In this document: positions 19,574 through 28,645 of the stretch, piece by piece | Layout: each line of letters opens with the position of its first letter | How positions within the stretch are numbered: position 1 is the stretch's first letter | DNA from: Agromyces cerinus | GTDB lineage: Bacteria; Actinomycetota; Actinomycetes; Actinomycetales; Microbacteriaceae | Reading direction: 5' to 3' | Length of the DNA: 64,000 nucleotides | Assembly: GCF_016907835.1 (NCBI RefSeq) | Contig: NZ_JAFBCT010000001.1 | Span: forward strand, 496,001-560,000 | Translations under genes and position numbers: made by a program | Notes under the pieces: model-generated | The model's database searches: none | Seen by the model: the letters and a program-made list of their open reading frames with translations, nothing else | What the model was told of the DNA's origin: nothing

Positions 19574-20674
19574 TCAGGCGACCACGGCCTTGTTGCCGAG
19601 GCGCTCGCCGGACTCGACGTCGAAGAGGTGCACGTGGTGCGGCGTCGCGGTCAGGTAGACCTTGTCACCGGCGCTCGGGTGCATGCGACCGTCGACGCGG
19701 GCGACGATGTCGGTGCGCTTGCCCTCGACCATGGAGTGGCCGTAGAGGTAGCCGTCGGCACCGAGCTCCTCGACGAGGTCGACCTCGACCGCGAGGCCTT
19801 CGCCCTGGACGGGGGAGACGGTGATGTCTTCGGGGCGCACGCCGATGGTGGCGACCTTGCCGCTCGACTGGGCGAGCGTCTCGCGGTCGACCGGAACGGT
19901 GGCGGTGCCGAACAGCACGCCGTCGTCGACGAGGTCGGCGTGGAAGAGGTTCATCGCGGGCGAGCCGATGAAGCCGGCGACGAACACGTTGTTGGGCTTC
20001 TCGTAGAGGTCGCGCGGGGTGCCGACCTGCTGCAGCAGGCCGTCCTTCAGCACAGCGATGCGGTCACCCATGGTGAGGGCCTCGGTCTGGTCGTGCGTGA
20101 CGTATACGGTCGTGACCCCGAGGCGGCGCTGGAGCGACGCGATCTGGGTGCGGGTCTGCACGCGGAGCTTGGCGTCGAGGTTCGACAGCGGCTCGTCCAT
20201 GAGGAAGACCTGGGGCTGACGGACGATGGCGCGGCCCATGGCGACGCGCTGACGCTGGCCGCCCGAGAGCGCCTTCGGCTTGCGGGCCAGGTAGGGCTCG
20301 AGGTCGAGGAGCTTCGCGGCTTCGAGCACGCGAGCTGCGCGCTCCTCCTTGCCGACGCCGGCGATCTTCAGGGCGAAGCCCATGTTCTCGGCGACGGTCA
20401 TGTGCGGGTAGAGCGCGTAGTTCTGGAAGACCATGGCGATGTCGCGGTCTTTCGGCGGCACGTCGGTGACGTTGCGGTCGCCGATGAAGATGTTGCCGTC
20501 GTTGACCTCTTCGAGGCCCGCGAGCATGCGGAGCGAGGTCGACTTGCCGCAACCGGAGGGGCCGACGAGGACGAGGAACTCGCCGTCTGCGACCTCGAGG
20601 TCGAGCTGGTCGACGGCGGGGCGGGTGCCGCCGGGGTAGAGGCGGGTTGCCTTGTCGAACGTGACTGACGCCAT
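19574..20674 (-). CDS. msiK: MsiK/UgpC-type ABC transporter ATPase (sugar import)
   Basis: 366 residues. Walker A GPSGCGKST (about 39-47), Q-loop VFQNYALYPHMTV, signature LSGGQRQRVAMGRA, Walker B VFLMDEPLSNLDAK and H-loop VTHDQTEAL. The C-terminal MOI/TOBE domain reads VGVRPEDITV-like (IGVRPEDITVSP). No permease or binding protein is adjacent. In actinobacteria MsiK is a shared ATPase energising several sugar importers, which fits a solitary gene. The start is ATG with GGAGA upstream. Confidence 0.9.
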   Translation of the reverse strand: MASVTFDKATRLYPGGTRPAVDQLDLEVADGEFLVLVGPSGCGKSTSLRMLAGLEEVNDGNIFIGDRNVTDVPPKDRDIAMVFQNYALYPHMTVAENMGFALKIAGVGKEERAARVLEAAKLLDLEPYLARKPKALSGGQRQRVAMGRAIVRQPQVFLMDEPLSNLDAKLRVQTRTQIASLQRRLGVTTVYVTHDQTEALTMGDRIAVLKDGLLQQVGTPRDLYEKPNNVFVAGFIGSPAMNLFHADLVDDGVLFGTATVPVDRETLAQSSGKVATIGVRPEDITVSPVQGEGLAVEVDLVEELGADGYLYGHSMVEGKRTDIVARVDGRMHPSAGDKVYLTATPHHVHLFDVESGERLGNKAVVA

Positions 20675-20922
20675 TTTCGTGTTTCTCCTTCACCGGCAGG
20701 TACGTGCCGGACGATCCGTAGTGATGGACTGCGTCGACGCTGACGCCCCCTCAGTATCGCACGCGCGACCGGGTGCTCCGCACGCGGGCGGACAGCGGCA
20801 CTCAGCTCGGATCCGGCCGGCTCGCGGAATCCGTTTGGGTGTTTCACAGCCATCGTCCCTACTATCGTGTGTGCGTCCGCATGCATACATGCGCGCCCAC
20901 ACAGCGACCGGAGTGACCATCG

Positions 20923-21849
20923 ATGAGCAACGGCGGATCGAATCAGCCACGCCCCACCCGTAACGAGCAGCGCGAAGCCGCGCGCGAGAAGGCCCGGGTG
21001 CTCCGCGAGGAGCAGAAGAAGCGAGAGCGACGAAACAAGTGGCTGATCCAGGGCGGCGTCATCGTCGCCGTGGTCGCGATCGCAGCGCTCATCGGCGGCC
21101 TGATCTTCAACAACATCAAGCCCGACGGCCCCGGCCCGGCCAACATGGCGAGTGACGGCATCCTGCTCACCGGCGTCGACGGCGTGATCACCCCGACCGA
21201 GACCCCGGCGCTGGCCGCCGGTGCGACGCCCACCCCCACGGTGCCCGACGACAGCGGCACCGTGGCGAACATCGTCACGTACATCGACTACCTGTGCCCG
21301 TTCTGCGGCCAGTTCGAGACGACGAACGCCGACTCCATCCGAACGATGGTCGAGTCCGGAGCGGCGACGCTCGAGGTCCACCCCATCGCCCTGCTGACCA
21401 ACAAGTCCGCCGGAACGCAGTACTCGCTGCGCGCGGCGAACGCGGCGGCCTGCGTGGCGAACACCTCGCCCGAGTCGTTCTTCGACTTCAACGCGCTGCT
21501 GTTCGAGAACCAGCCCGAGGAGACCTCCGTCGGCCTCAACAACGCCGAGATCAAGTCGCTCGCCAAGAAGGCGGGTGTGAGCTCGCTGTCGACGATCGAG
21601 CAGTGCATCGATGACACCACCTTCAAGAAGTGGGTGCAGGATGCCACGACGCGCGCGCTGACCGAGCCGGTGCCGAACTCCGACCTCGAGGCGATCAAGG
21701 GCACCCCGACCGTGCTCGTGAACGGCAAGCAGTACGAGGGCTCGCTGACCGACCCCGCAGAGTTCCAGTCGTTCGTGCTGCAGGCGACCGGCGAGACCTT
21801 CTCGGAGTCGACCTCGACCCCCTCGCCGACGCCCACTCCGGCGCCGTAG
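20923..21849 (+). CDS. Membrane-anchored DsbA-like thiol-disulfide protein
   Basis: 308 residues. A charged cytoplasmic N-terminus (residues 1-40, with EREEQKK-like repeats) precedes a membrane helix near 41-64 and an extracytoplasmic thioredoxin-fold domain with active site C125-P-F-C128 and cis-Pro segment KGTPTVLVNG. A Ser/Thr/Pro tail follows. Likely a thiol oxidoreductase acting on exported proteins. It is divergent from msiK, with 248 bases between. A terminator follows. Confidence 0.86.
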   Translation: MSNGGSNQPRPTRNEQREAAREKARVLREEQKKRERRNKWLIQGGVIVAVVAIAALIGGLIFNNIKPDGPGPANMASDGILLTGVDGVITPTETPALAAGATPTPTVPDDSGTVANIVTYIDYLCPFCGQFETTNADSIRTMVESGAATLEVHPIALLTNKSAGTQYSLRAANAAACVANTSPESFFDFNALLFENQPEETSVGLNNAEIKSLAKKAGVSSLSTIEQCIDDTTFKKWVQDATTRALTEPVPNSDLEAIKGTPTVLVNGKQYEGSLTDPAEFQSFVLQATGETFSESTSTPSPTPTPAP

Positions 21850-21864
21850 CGCGCGAGATCGCTG

Positions 21865-21893
21865 CGAAGGCCCGGCCGAGTGCCGGGCCTTCG
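21865..21893 (+). terminator. Terminator after the DsbA-like gene
   Basis: A perfect 12-base stem (CGAAGGCCCGGC) with a five-base loop, 15 bases after the stop codon. Confidence 0.75.
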
Positions 21894-21941
21894 TGCGTTC
21901 GGCGACCGCGACGGCATGCCGGACCGCCGCTCGGTGATCGG

Positions 21942-21947
21942 TAGGAT
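21942..21947 (+). promoter_or_regulatory. Possible -10 box (TAGGAT) for tRNA-Thr
   Basis: TAGGAT lies 19 bases before the tRNA 5' end. No convincing -35 is seen. Confidence 0.35.
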
Positions 21948-21966
21948 GTGGTCGAGGCATCCCCTC

Positions 21967-22039
21967 GCCGGCTTGGCGCAATTGGTAGCGCACCGCTCTT
22001 GTAAAGCGGTGGTTGCGGGTTCGAGTCCCGCAGCCGGCT
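21967..22039 (+). tRNA. tRNA-Thr (anticodon TGT)
   Basis: A 73-base cloverleaf. Acceptor GCCGGCT pairs with AGCCGGC; the D arm is GCGC/GCGC; the anticodon arm CCGCT/AGCGG presents loop CTTGTAA with anticodon TGT (reads ACA); the T arm is GCGGG/CCCGC with TTCGAGT. The discriminator is T and the CCA is not encoded. A candidate TTG start of the next gene lies two bases after its 3' end. Confidence 0.97.
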
Positions 22040-22040
22040 C

Positions 22041-23081
22041 TTGACTCAGCACGCAGCCCAGCAACCGCCCTCGGCGGGCACCGGAACCCATCACCACCAG
22101 CACGTCGAGCAATCGCGAATCCCGATCTGGATCGCGCTCGTGCTCGCACTGCTGTTCGGCGCGGGCACCGCGTTGCAGTCGCGCGTCAACGGGCAGCTCG
22201 CGGTGGCGCTCGACGACCCGTACGTCGCCGCCGCGATCTCCTTCGGGAGCGGGCTCGTGATCCTGCTCGTCGTGCTCACCATGTGGAAACCGGGACGAAT
22301 CGGGCTCGCGAAGGTCGGCGAGGCGCTGCGCGCCCGGGCGCTTCCGTGGTGGATGGTGCTCGGCGGGCTCGCGGGCGCCTGGTTCGTGACGACGCAGGGC
22401 CTCTCGGCCGGCATCATCGGCGTCGCCCTGTTCACGATCGCGATCGTCGCGGGCCAGACGGTGGGCGGCATCGTGTTCGACGTCATCGGGCTCGGCCCGG
22501 GCGGGCGCCGACCGCTCAGCACGACACGCGTGGTCGGCGCCGTGCTCGCCCTCGCGGCGATCGGCTGGGCCGTGTCGGCGCAGCTCACCGGCGATGCCCC
22601 GATCCTGCTCATGGTGCTGCCGTTCATCGCGGGCGTCGGCGCGTCGTGGCAGCAGGCGGTGAACGGGCGGGTCAAGGCGGTCGCCGACAGCGCGCTCACC
22701 GCGACGGTGGTCAACTTCGCGGTCGGAACGACGGCGCTCGTCGTGGTGATGCTCGTGCACGCGGCATCCGCAGGCTGGCCGACCGCGCTGCCCGCCGAAC
22801 CCTGGCTCTACACGGGTGGGGCGCTCGGCTGCATCTTCATCGCCGGGCAGGCGATGCTCGTGCGGCGACTCGGCGTGCTGCTGCTCGCCCTCTGCGGCGT
22901 CGCAGGGCAACTCGTCGCGGCCCTCGCGCTCGACCTGATGCTGCCCACGGCCGATGAGCCGGTCGGCATCGCGACCATCGGCGGCACCGTGCTCGCCCTC
23001 GTCGCCGTGGTGGTCGCTTCGATCCGATGGGGTCGGCGCAAGCATGCGCTGGCGCCGGCAGAGGTCACTGCAGCGAGCTGA
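22041..23081 (+). CDS. YdcZ/DUF606-type DMT membrane transporter
   Basis: 346 residues with about ten hydrophobic segments in two similar halves (first half FGAGTALQSRVNGQLAVAL, second half AGVGASWQQAVNGRVKAV). This internal duplication is typical of fused YdcZ (PF04657) proteins. Substrate unknown. The first usable start is TTG at 22041, two bases after tRNA-Thr; no Shine-Dalgarno is possible outside the tRNA. The first helix begins near residue 28, so a slightly later start cannot be excluded. Its 3' end overlaps the convergent nitroreductase gene by 17 bases. Confidence 0.78.
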   Translation: MTQHAAQQPPSAGTGTHHHQHVEQSRIPIWIALVLALLFGAGTALQSRVNGQLAVALDDPYVAAAISFGSGLVILLVVLTMWKPGRIGLAKVGEALRARALPWWMVLGGLAGAWFVTTQGLSAGIIGVALFTIAIVAGQTVGGIVFDVIGLGPGGRRPLSTTRVVGAVLALAAIGWAVSAQLTGDAPILLMVLPFIAGVGASWQQAVNGRVKAVADSALTATVVNFAVGTTALVVVMLVHAASAGWPTALPAEPWLYTGGALGCIFIAGQAMLVRRLGVLLLALCGVAGQLVAALALDLMLPTADEPVGIATIGGTVLALVAVVVASIRWGRRKHALAPAEVTAAS

Positions 23082-23619
23082 ACCTCGAGGCCGCGTCGAC
23101 CTCAGGGCCCCGATCCGGTCGCGTGCCGTCGGGCACGCCGCCGACGTAGAGCCAGCCGAGCAGCTGCTCGCCGTCGGCGAGGCGGTGCATCTCGGCGACG
23201 AGCGGATGCCTCGTGTGCGGCCCACTGCGCCACATGACGCCCCACCCGGCGTCGTCGAGGAGCAGGCTCAACTGGTGGGCGACGCCTGCGGCGACCGCCT
23301 CCTGCTCCCACGCGGGGACCTTGAAGTGCCGTGTCGTGGTCGCGACGATCGCGAGCAGCAGCGATGCGCGCAGCGGCTTGGCCGCGAGGCGGGCGCTCTG
23401 CTCACCGCCGAGGCCCGAGGCCGCGGCGAGCGCGTCACCGAGGCGGTTCCGTGCTTCGCCGCGCAACGCGATCACCCGCCACGGCCGCAGCGCGGCGTGG
23501 TCGGCGACCCGGGCGGCCACCTCGAGCAGGTCGAGGATCTCAGCGTCGTCGGGTGCGGCATCCGTGACCTTGGGGGTCGAACGCCTCGCGAGCATCGCCT
23601 CCCGAACAGGCCGCGCCAC
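23065..23619 (-). CDS. Nitroreductase-family flavoprotein (small, YdjA-like)
   Basis: 184 residues with an FMN-binding pattern typical of small nitroreductases: N-terminal MLARRSTPKV, HAALRPWRVIALRGEAR, and the late segment DDAGWGVMWRSG. An FMN- and NAD(P)H-dependent reductase by homology; substrate unknown. The start is GTG immediately after the msrB stop (TGA then GTG), so it is probably translated after msrB. Convergent with and overlapping the YdcZ-type gene by 17 bases. Confidence 0.84.
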   Translation of the reverse strand: MARPVREAMLARRSTPKVTDAAPDDAEILDLLEVAARVADHAALRPWRVIALRGEARNRLGDALAAASGLGGEQSARLAAKPLRASLLLAIVATTTRHFKVPAWEQEAVAAGVAHQLSLLLDDAGWGVMWRSGPHTRHPLVAEMHRLADGEQLLGWLYVGGVPDGTRPDRGPEVDAASRFSSLQ

Positions 23620-24021
23620 TCAGGACTCGGCGGAGAAGTCGAGGGCGATCGAGTTCATGCAGTACCGGTCGCCGGTGGGCGTGCCGAAGCCGTCGGGGAA
23701 GACGTGGCCCAGGTGCGAGCCGCAGTTCGCGCAGCGCACCTCGGTGCGCACCATGCCGAGCGAGGAGTCCTCGATGAGCTGGACGGCCTCGGGGCGCACC
23801 GACTCGTAGAAGCTCGGCCAGCCGCAGCCCGAGTCGAACTTCGTGCCGCTCTGGAACAGTTCGGCGCCGCAGGCGGCGCAGGAGTAGACGCCGGCACGCT
23901 CCTCGTCGAGCAGCTCGCCCGTCCACGGGCGCTCGGTCGCGGCCTCGCGGAGCACCGCGTACTGCTCGTCGCCGAGTTCGGCGCGCCACTCGTCGTCGGT
24001 CTTGTCCACGTTGTACGCCAT
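23620..24021 (-). CDS. msrB: Peptide-methionine (R)-S-oxide reductase MsrB
   Basis: 133 residues. Repairs methionine-R-sulfoxide in oxidised proteins. Two CxxC zinc pairs (CAACG and CANCG), the [10 protein letters not shown] motif, HLGHVFPDG and catalytic Cys in [10 protein letters not shown] chose the ATG giving [12 protein letters not shown] because GGAGG lies at correct spacing; the upstream open frame is Cys/Arg-rich noise. Operon with the nitroreductase. Confidence 0.95.
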   Translation of the reverse strand: MAYNVDKTDDEWRAELGDEQYAVLREAATERPWTGELLDEERAGVYSCAACGAELFQSGTKFDSGCGWPSFYESVRPEAVQLIEDSSLGMVRTEVRCANCGSHLGHVFPDGFGTPTGDRYCMNSIALDFSAES

Positions 24022-24252
24022 GAAGCGTCCTCCCTGTGCTCGCGTCGGTGCCCTCCATGGTCGCAGGTTCGCCTGTGGGTTCCGACATGGGGTGCAACGC
24101 GGTGCCCTGCTCCGGTGTTCCGCGGCATCGACGCGAGATCCCGGGCCGCATACGGACCGGCACACGCCGCCGGCACTCGGCTCCCGCAGAGGCACCGGTG
24201 TCTAGGATGACGTGCAGGCGGTGCATCCGGCTCGCCTCGAACGGGAGGTCCG

Positions 24253-24549
24253 ATGAGCGCCGAGCGCCTGCCGCACCGTTCCGTCGAATCGGAGCTCGAC
24301 GAGCGCGACGCCCGGGTGCTCGCCTTCGAGTCGCGCGCGTGGCAGCATCCCGGCGCGAAGGCGGAGGCGATCCGCGACGAGTTCGGCATCTCCGCCGCCC
24401 GCTACTATCGGATCCTCGGCGAGCTCATCGATTCACCGGCAGCGCTGAGGCACGACCCGATGCTGGTCAAACGCCTGCAGCGGATGCGTGCGGCTCGTGC
24501 AGCGGCGCGGACGCGTCGTTCGCTCTCGATCGGCCGACCGCTCGACTGA
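24253..24549 (+). CDS. DUF3263 helix-turn-helix protein
   Basis: 98 residues with the DUF3263 core DARVLAFESRAWQHPGAKAE followed by a helix-turn-helix-like stretch FGISAARYYRILGELI and a basic C-terminus. Conserved in actinobacteria as a probable small DNA-binding protein. The start is ATG with GGGAGG. The LytR_C gene follows after 27 bases, a pairing common in relatives. Confidence 0.85.
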   Translation: MSAERLPHRSVESELDERDARVLAFESRAWQHPGAKAEAIRDEFGISAARYYRILGELIDSPAALRHDPMLVKRLQRMRAARAAARTRRSLSIGRPLD

Positions 24550-24576
24550 GCCCGGCCCCGACAGACGACTGGACCC

Positions 24577-25122
24577 ATGGCGCAGAAGTTCCCCCGCGAT
24601 CGCTTCGACTCGATCCCGCACGGCATCGACCGGGTCGGTGCGCATCGCGCCCCGGCGCGCCGTGGAGCCGGATGGATCACCTTCGGCTGGGCGGCACTGG
24701 CGACGGTGGTGCTCGCCGCGGTCGGCATCGGCGGCGTCATGGTCTTCAACGACCGGCTGAACTTCGGCGAGGCACCGGTCTCGACCCCGAGCGCGACGCC
24801 GGTCGTCACCGCCGAACCCGTGATCGCCCCCGACATCCCCGTGCTCGTGCTGAACGGCACCGCGACGGCCGGACTGGCGGCGAAGGCGTCGGAGACGCTC
24901 ACGGCCAACGGGGTTCCCGTGGGGTCGGCGGCGAACGCGAGCGATGAGACGCTCACCGAGACCGTCGTCTACTACGCGACCCCCGAACTCGAGGGCGCTG
25001 CTCGCGGTGTCGCGCAGTTCCTGCCCGAGGCCGATGTGCGGATGTCCGAGCAGTTCGCCGCCACCGGCAACCAGCTCGTCGTCGTGCTCGGCTCCGACTA
25101 TGCCGAGGCCACGGCGGGCTGA
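24577..25122 (+). CDS. LytR C-terminal domain membrane protein
   Basis: 181 residues. A cytoplasmic N-terminus, a membrane helix near 36-57, a Pro/Thr-rich linker, then an extracytoplasmic LytR_C domain with the typical VLVLNGTATAGLAAKAS start and a closing VVVLGSDY strand. The domain occurs beside cell-wall LCP transferases, but this protein has no LCP domain. Probably cell-envelope associated; precise role unknown. Confidence 0.84.
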   Translation: MAQKFPRDRFDSIPHGIDRVGAHRAPARRGAGWITFGWAALATVVLAAVGIGGVMVFNDRLNFGEAPVSTPSATPVVTAEPVIAPDIPVLVLNGTATAGLAAKASETLTANGVPVGSAANASDETLTETVVYYATPELEGAARGVAQFLPEADVRMSEQFAATGNQLVVVLGSDYAEATAG

Positions 25123-25344
25123 TCGACCCGCGCCGCCCCTCGGGCGCGACCCGAATCGTTGCCATTCCGATATCCGCACCGCTCCGCAGGCCCTTGTGCA
25201 CGAACGCCCTGTCGTGAGTATCTGGTTTCGGCCGCTCTCAAGCGCGAGCGCACGGTTCCGTCCCTGGCACCCTGTTCGCGAGAGGGCGGTCCGGCACGGG
25301 CCACGGGCGGGTGCTGATCGGACACGGCAACATGGGAGCAACGC

Positions 25345-25548
25345 ATGGCGAACGGAACCGTCAAGTGGTTCAACGCTGAAAAGGGCTACGGATTCATCAC
25401 CGTCGATGAGGGGGGCCAGGACGTCTTCGTCCACTACTCCGCCATCGACATGTCGGGGTACAAGGTCCTCGAGGAGGGGCAGCAGGTCGTCTTCGAGGTC
25501 GGCACCGGTTCCAAGGGGCCGCAGGCCGAAGGCGTCCGCCCGGCCTGA
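25345..25548 (+). CDS. csp: Cold-shock protein (CspA family)
   Basis: 67 residues, single OB-fold with RNP1 KGYGFITV and RNP2 [11 protein letters not shown] chaperone. The 222-base gap upstream has room for the long 5' leader typical of csp genes, but I cannot identify a specific element. The start is ATG with GGGAG upstream. A perfect GC-rich hairpin follows. Confidence 0.96.
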   Translation: MANGTVKWFNAEKGYGFITVDEGGQDVFVHYSAIDMSGYKVLEEGQQVVFEVGTGSKGPQAEGVRPA

Positions 25549-25561
25549 CGTCGATTCGCGG

Positions 25562-25586
25562 GCGCGCCGCCGCTCCGGCGGCGCGC
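25562..25586 (+). terminator. Terminator after csp
   Basis: An 11-base perfect stem (GCGCGCCGCCG) with a three-base loop, 13 bases beyond the csp stop. Confidence 0.75.
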
Positions 25587-25613
25587 TCTCGCATCTCCGG
25601 CGGTGCGCGGGTC

Positions 25614-25619
25614 TACGCT
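25614..25619 (+). promoter_or_regulatory. -10 box (TACGCT) for leaderless DUF3048 gene
   Basis: TACGCT lies six bases before ATG 25626. Confidence 0.5.
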
Positions 25620-25625
25620 GACCGC

Positions 25626-26672
25626 ATGGCAGCGCAGGCCGAGCCGGCTCCGCTCCGGCGGGGAGCGCGCATCGCCGTGCTCGTCACGGCGACGCTGCTG
25701 CTGGCCGCCTGCCAATCGCCGCGCCCCGCTCCGGCACCGACCGAGGCCGAGGCACGACCCTCCTCCGATTCGGCGGCCGCCGCGGTCTCGTTCGCCCCGC
25801 TGCGCGGAACGCCCGCAGAGGAGGCCGCGCTCGCGCACCCCTCGCTCGCGGTGAAGGTCGACAACCACGAAGAGGCGCGCCCGCAGATCGCCCTGAATCG
25901 CACCGACATCGTCTTCGAGGAGCTCGTCGAGGGCGGTCTCACCCGCTACGTCGCGATCTGGCATTCGGACGTCCCCGACGAGGTCGGCCCTGTGCGATCG
26001 ATCCGCCCCATGGATCCGGACATCGCCTCGCCCTTCGGTGGCATCATCGCCTACTCGGGCGGCCAGGACCAGTTCGTCGCGATGATGATGGCGACGCCCC
26101 TCGTGAACCTCGTCTTCGACTACGACGAGACGGGACTCTTCTTCCGGGCCGATGAACGGCCCGGGCCGCACGACGTGATCCTCGAGTCGGCAGAGGCGGT
26201 CTCCCGCAACGCCGCGCTCGCGCCGCCGCCCGTGCAGTTCGCCTACGGCACAGCCGATCCGCTCGCGGCCCCGGCGCTCGCCGCGGTGCCGACGTCGCGC
26301 GTCGACCTCGTCTTCTCCGAGGGCCGGTTCCCCAGTTGGGAGTGGGATGCCGCGGCATCCGTCTGGTTGCGTTCGCAGGAGGGCTCGCCCGACACGGAGG
26401 CGTCCGGCGAGCGGGTGCGGGCGACGAACGTCGTGACCGTGCGCGTCGCGATCGACTGGCGCTACGGCGAGGTGCCGAAGACCGTGATGATCGGGTCGGG
26501 CGAGGCCTGGGTCTCCGCCGGAGGGCGAACGGCTCATGGCACTTGGACGAAGGATGCGTCGGAGTCGCCGATCATCCTCACGGCCGACGACGGTTCTCCG
26601 CTGCGGCTGGCTCCCGGCAACACGTGGGTCGAGCTCGTGCCGGGCGAGGGTTCTGCGACCTTCACGCCCTGA
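25626..26672 (+). CDS. DUF3048 lipoprotein (YerB-like)
   Basis: 348 residues with a signal ending in LLLAAC (about Cys30). The first DUF3048 domain starts LAVKVDNHEEARPQIALNR and contains VGPVRSIRPMDPDIA; the C-terminal domain includes an RATNVVTVRVAIDWRYGE segment and a TWTKDASESPIILTADDG strand region. Exported and lipid-anchored, function unknown. It contains the perfect palindrome GGATGCCGCGGCATCC at 26345-26360. Upstream -10 box six bases from the ATG. Confidence 0.86.
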   Translation: MAAQAEPAPLRRGARIAVLVTATLLLAACQSPRPAPAPTEAEARPSSDSAAAAVSFAPLRGTPAEEAALAHPSLAVKVDNHEEARPQIALNRTDIVFEELVEGGLTRYVAIWHSDVPDEVGPVRSIRPMDPDIASPFGGIIAYSGGQDQFVAMMMATPLVNLVFDYDETGLFFRADERPGPHDVILESAEAVSRNAALAPPPVQFAYGTADPLAAPALAAVPTSRVDLVFSEGRFPSWEWDAAASVWLRSQEGSPDTEASGERVRATNVVTVRVAIDWRYGEVPKTVMIGSGEAWVSAGGRTAHGTWTKDASESPIILTADDGSPLRLAPGNTWVELVPGEGSATFTP

Positions 26673-26725
26673 GCGGACAGCCTCGGGCTCGCTTGCACTC
26701 GTGGCGGTCGAGTGCCAGAATCGAT

Positions 26726-26752
26726 TTAGCACTCACTCGTTTTGAGTGCTAA
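26726..26752 (+). promoter_or_regulatory. CIRCE operator upstream of groEL
   Basis: TTAGCACTC-N9-GAGTGCTAA, an exact match to the HrcA-binding CIRCE inverted repeat, 45 bases before the groEL ATG. Heat-shock control by HrcA is expected. Confidence 0.97.
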
Positions 26753-28415
<1,663 letters not shown>

Positions 28416-28417
<2 letters not shown>

Positions 28418-28453
28418 CCCTGAACGGAGCGTAGCTCCGTGATGGTCAGGGTC
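28416..28453 (+). terminator. First hairpin after groEL
   Basis: GACCCTGA-ACGGAGC pairs with GCTCCGT...TCAGGGTC with an internal bulge. The stem begins at the groEL stop codon. Confidence 0.65.
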
Positions 28454-28457
28454 GAGT

Positions 28458-28478
28458 GACCGGCCCTTCCGGCCGGTC
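28458..28478 (+). terminator. Second hairpin after groEL
   Basis: GACCGGCC/GGCCGGTC, an eight-base perfect stem with a five-base loop. Confidence 0.6.
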
Positions 28479-28511
28479 GTATCGAGACCCCGTCCAACCT
28501 CGCGCAAGCAC

Positions 28512-28547
28512 ACGAAGGGCGTCTCCCTCACGGGAGGCGCCCTTCGT
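28512..28547 (+). terminator. Third hairpin after groEL
   Basis: A 16-base stem starting ACGAAGGGCG with one T-G wobble and a four-base loop. It is the strongest of the three stacked hairpins. Confidence 0.7.
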
Positions 28548-28600
28548 CGTGTCGGGAGCCGTCGCCTCGCTCTTCCCCTCGTGTGTCGCAGGTGTTAGCG

Positions 28601-28631
28601 TTCAACCGAACAACCGGACAACGATGTCCGG
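28601..28631 (+). promoter_or_regulatory. Two inverted repeats just before the KstD-like gene
   Basis: GTTC-AACC-GAAC is followed at 28614-28631 by the perfect CCGGACA-ACGA-TGTCCGG. The latter ends 14 bases before ATG 28646. A repressor site is likely by position; the regulator is unknown. Confidence 0.5.
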
Positions 28632-28645
28632 TAGAAGGAGGAGCA

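Noticed and set aside
20879..20894. CGCATG-CATA-CATGCG inverted repeat upstream of the DsbA-like gene
   Set aside because: Only six-base arms with no partner motif; could be chance, so not annotated as an operator.
26345..26360. Palindrome GGATGCCGCGGCATCC as an operator
   Set aside because: It lies deep inside the DUF3048 coding region and is better explained as two facing copies of the dispersed octamer core.
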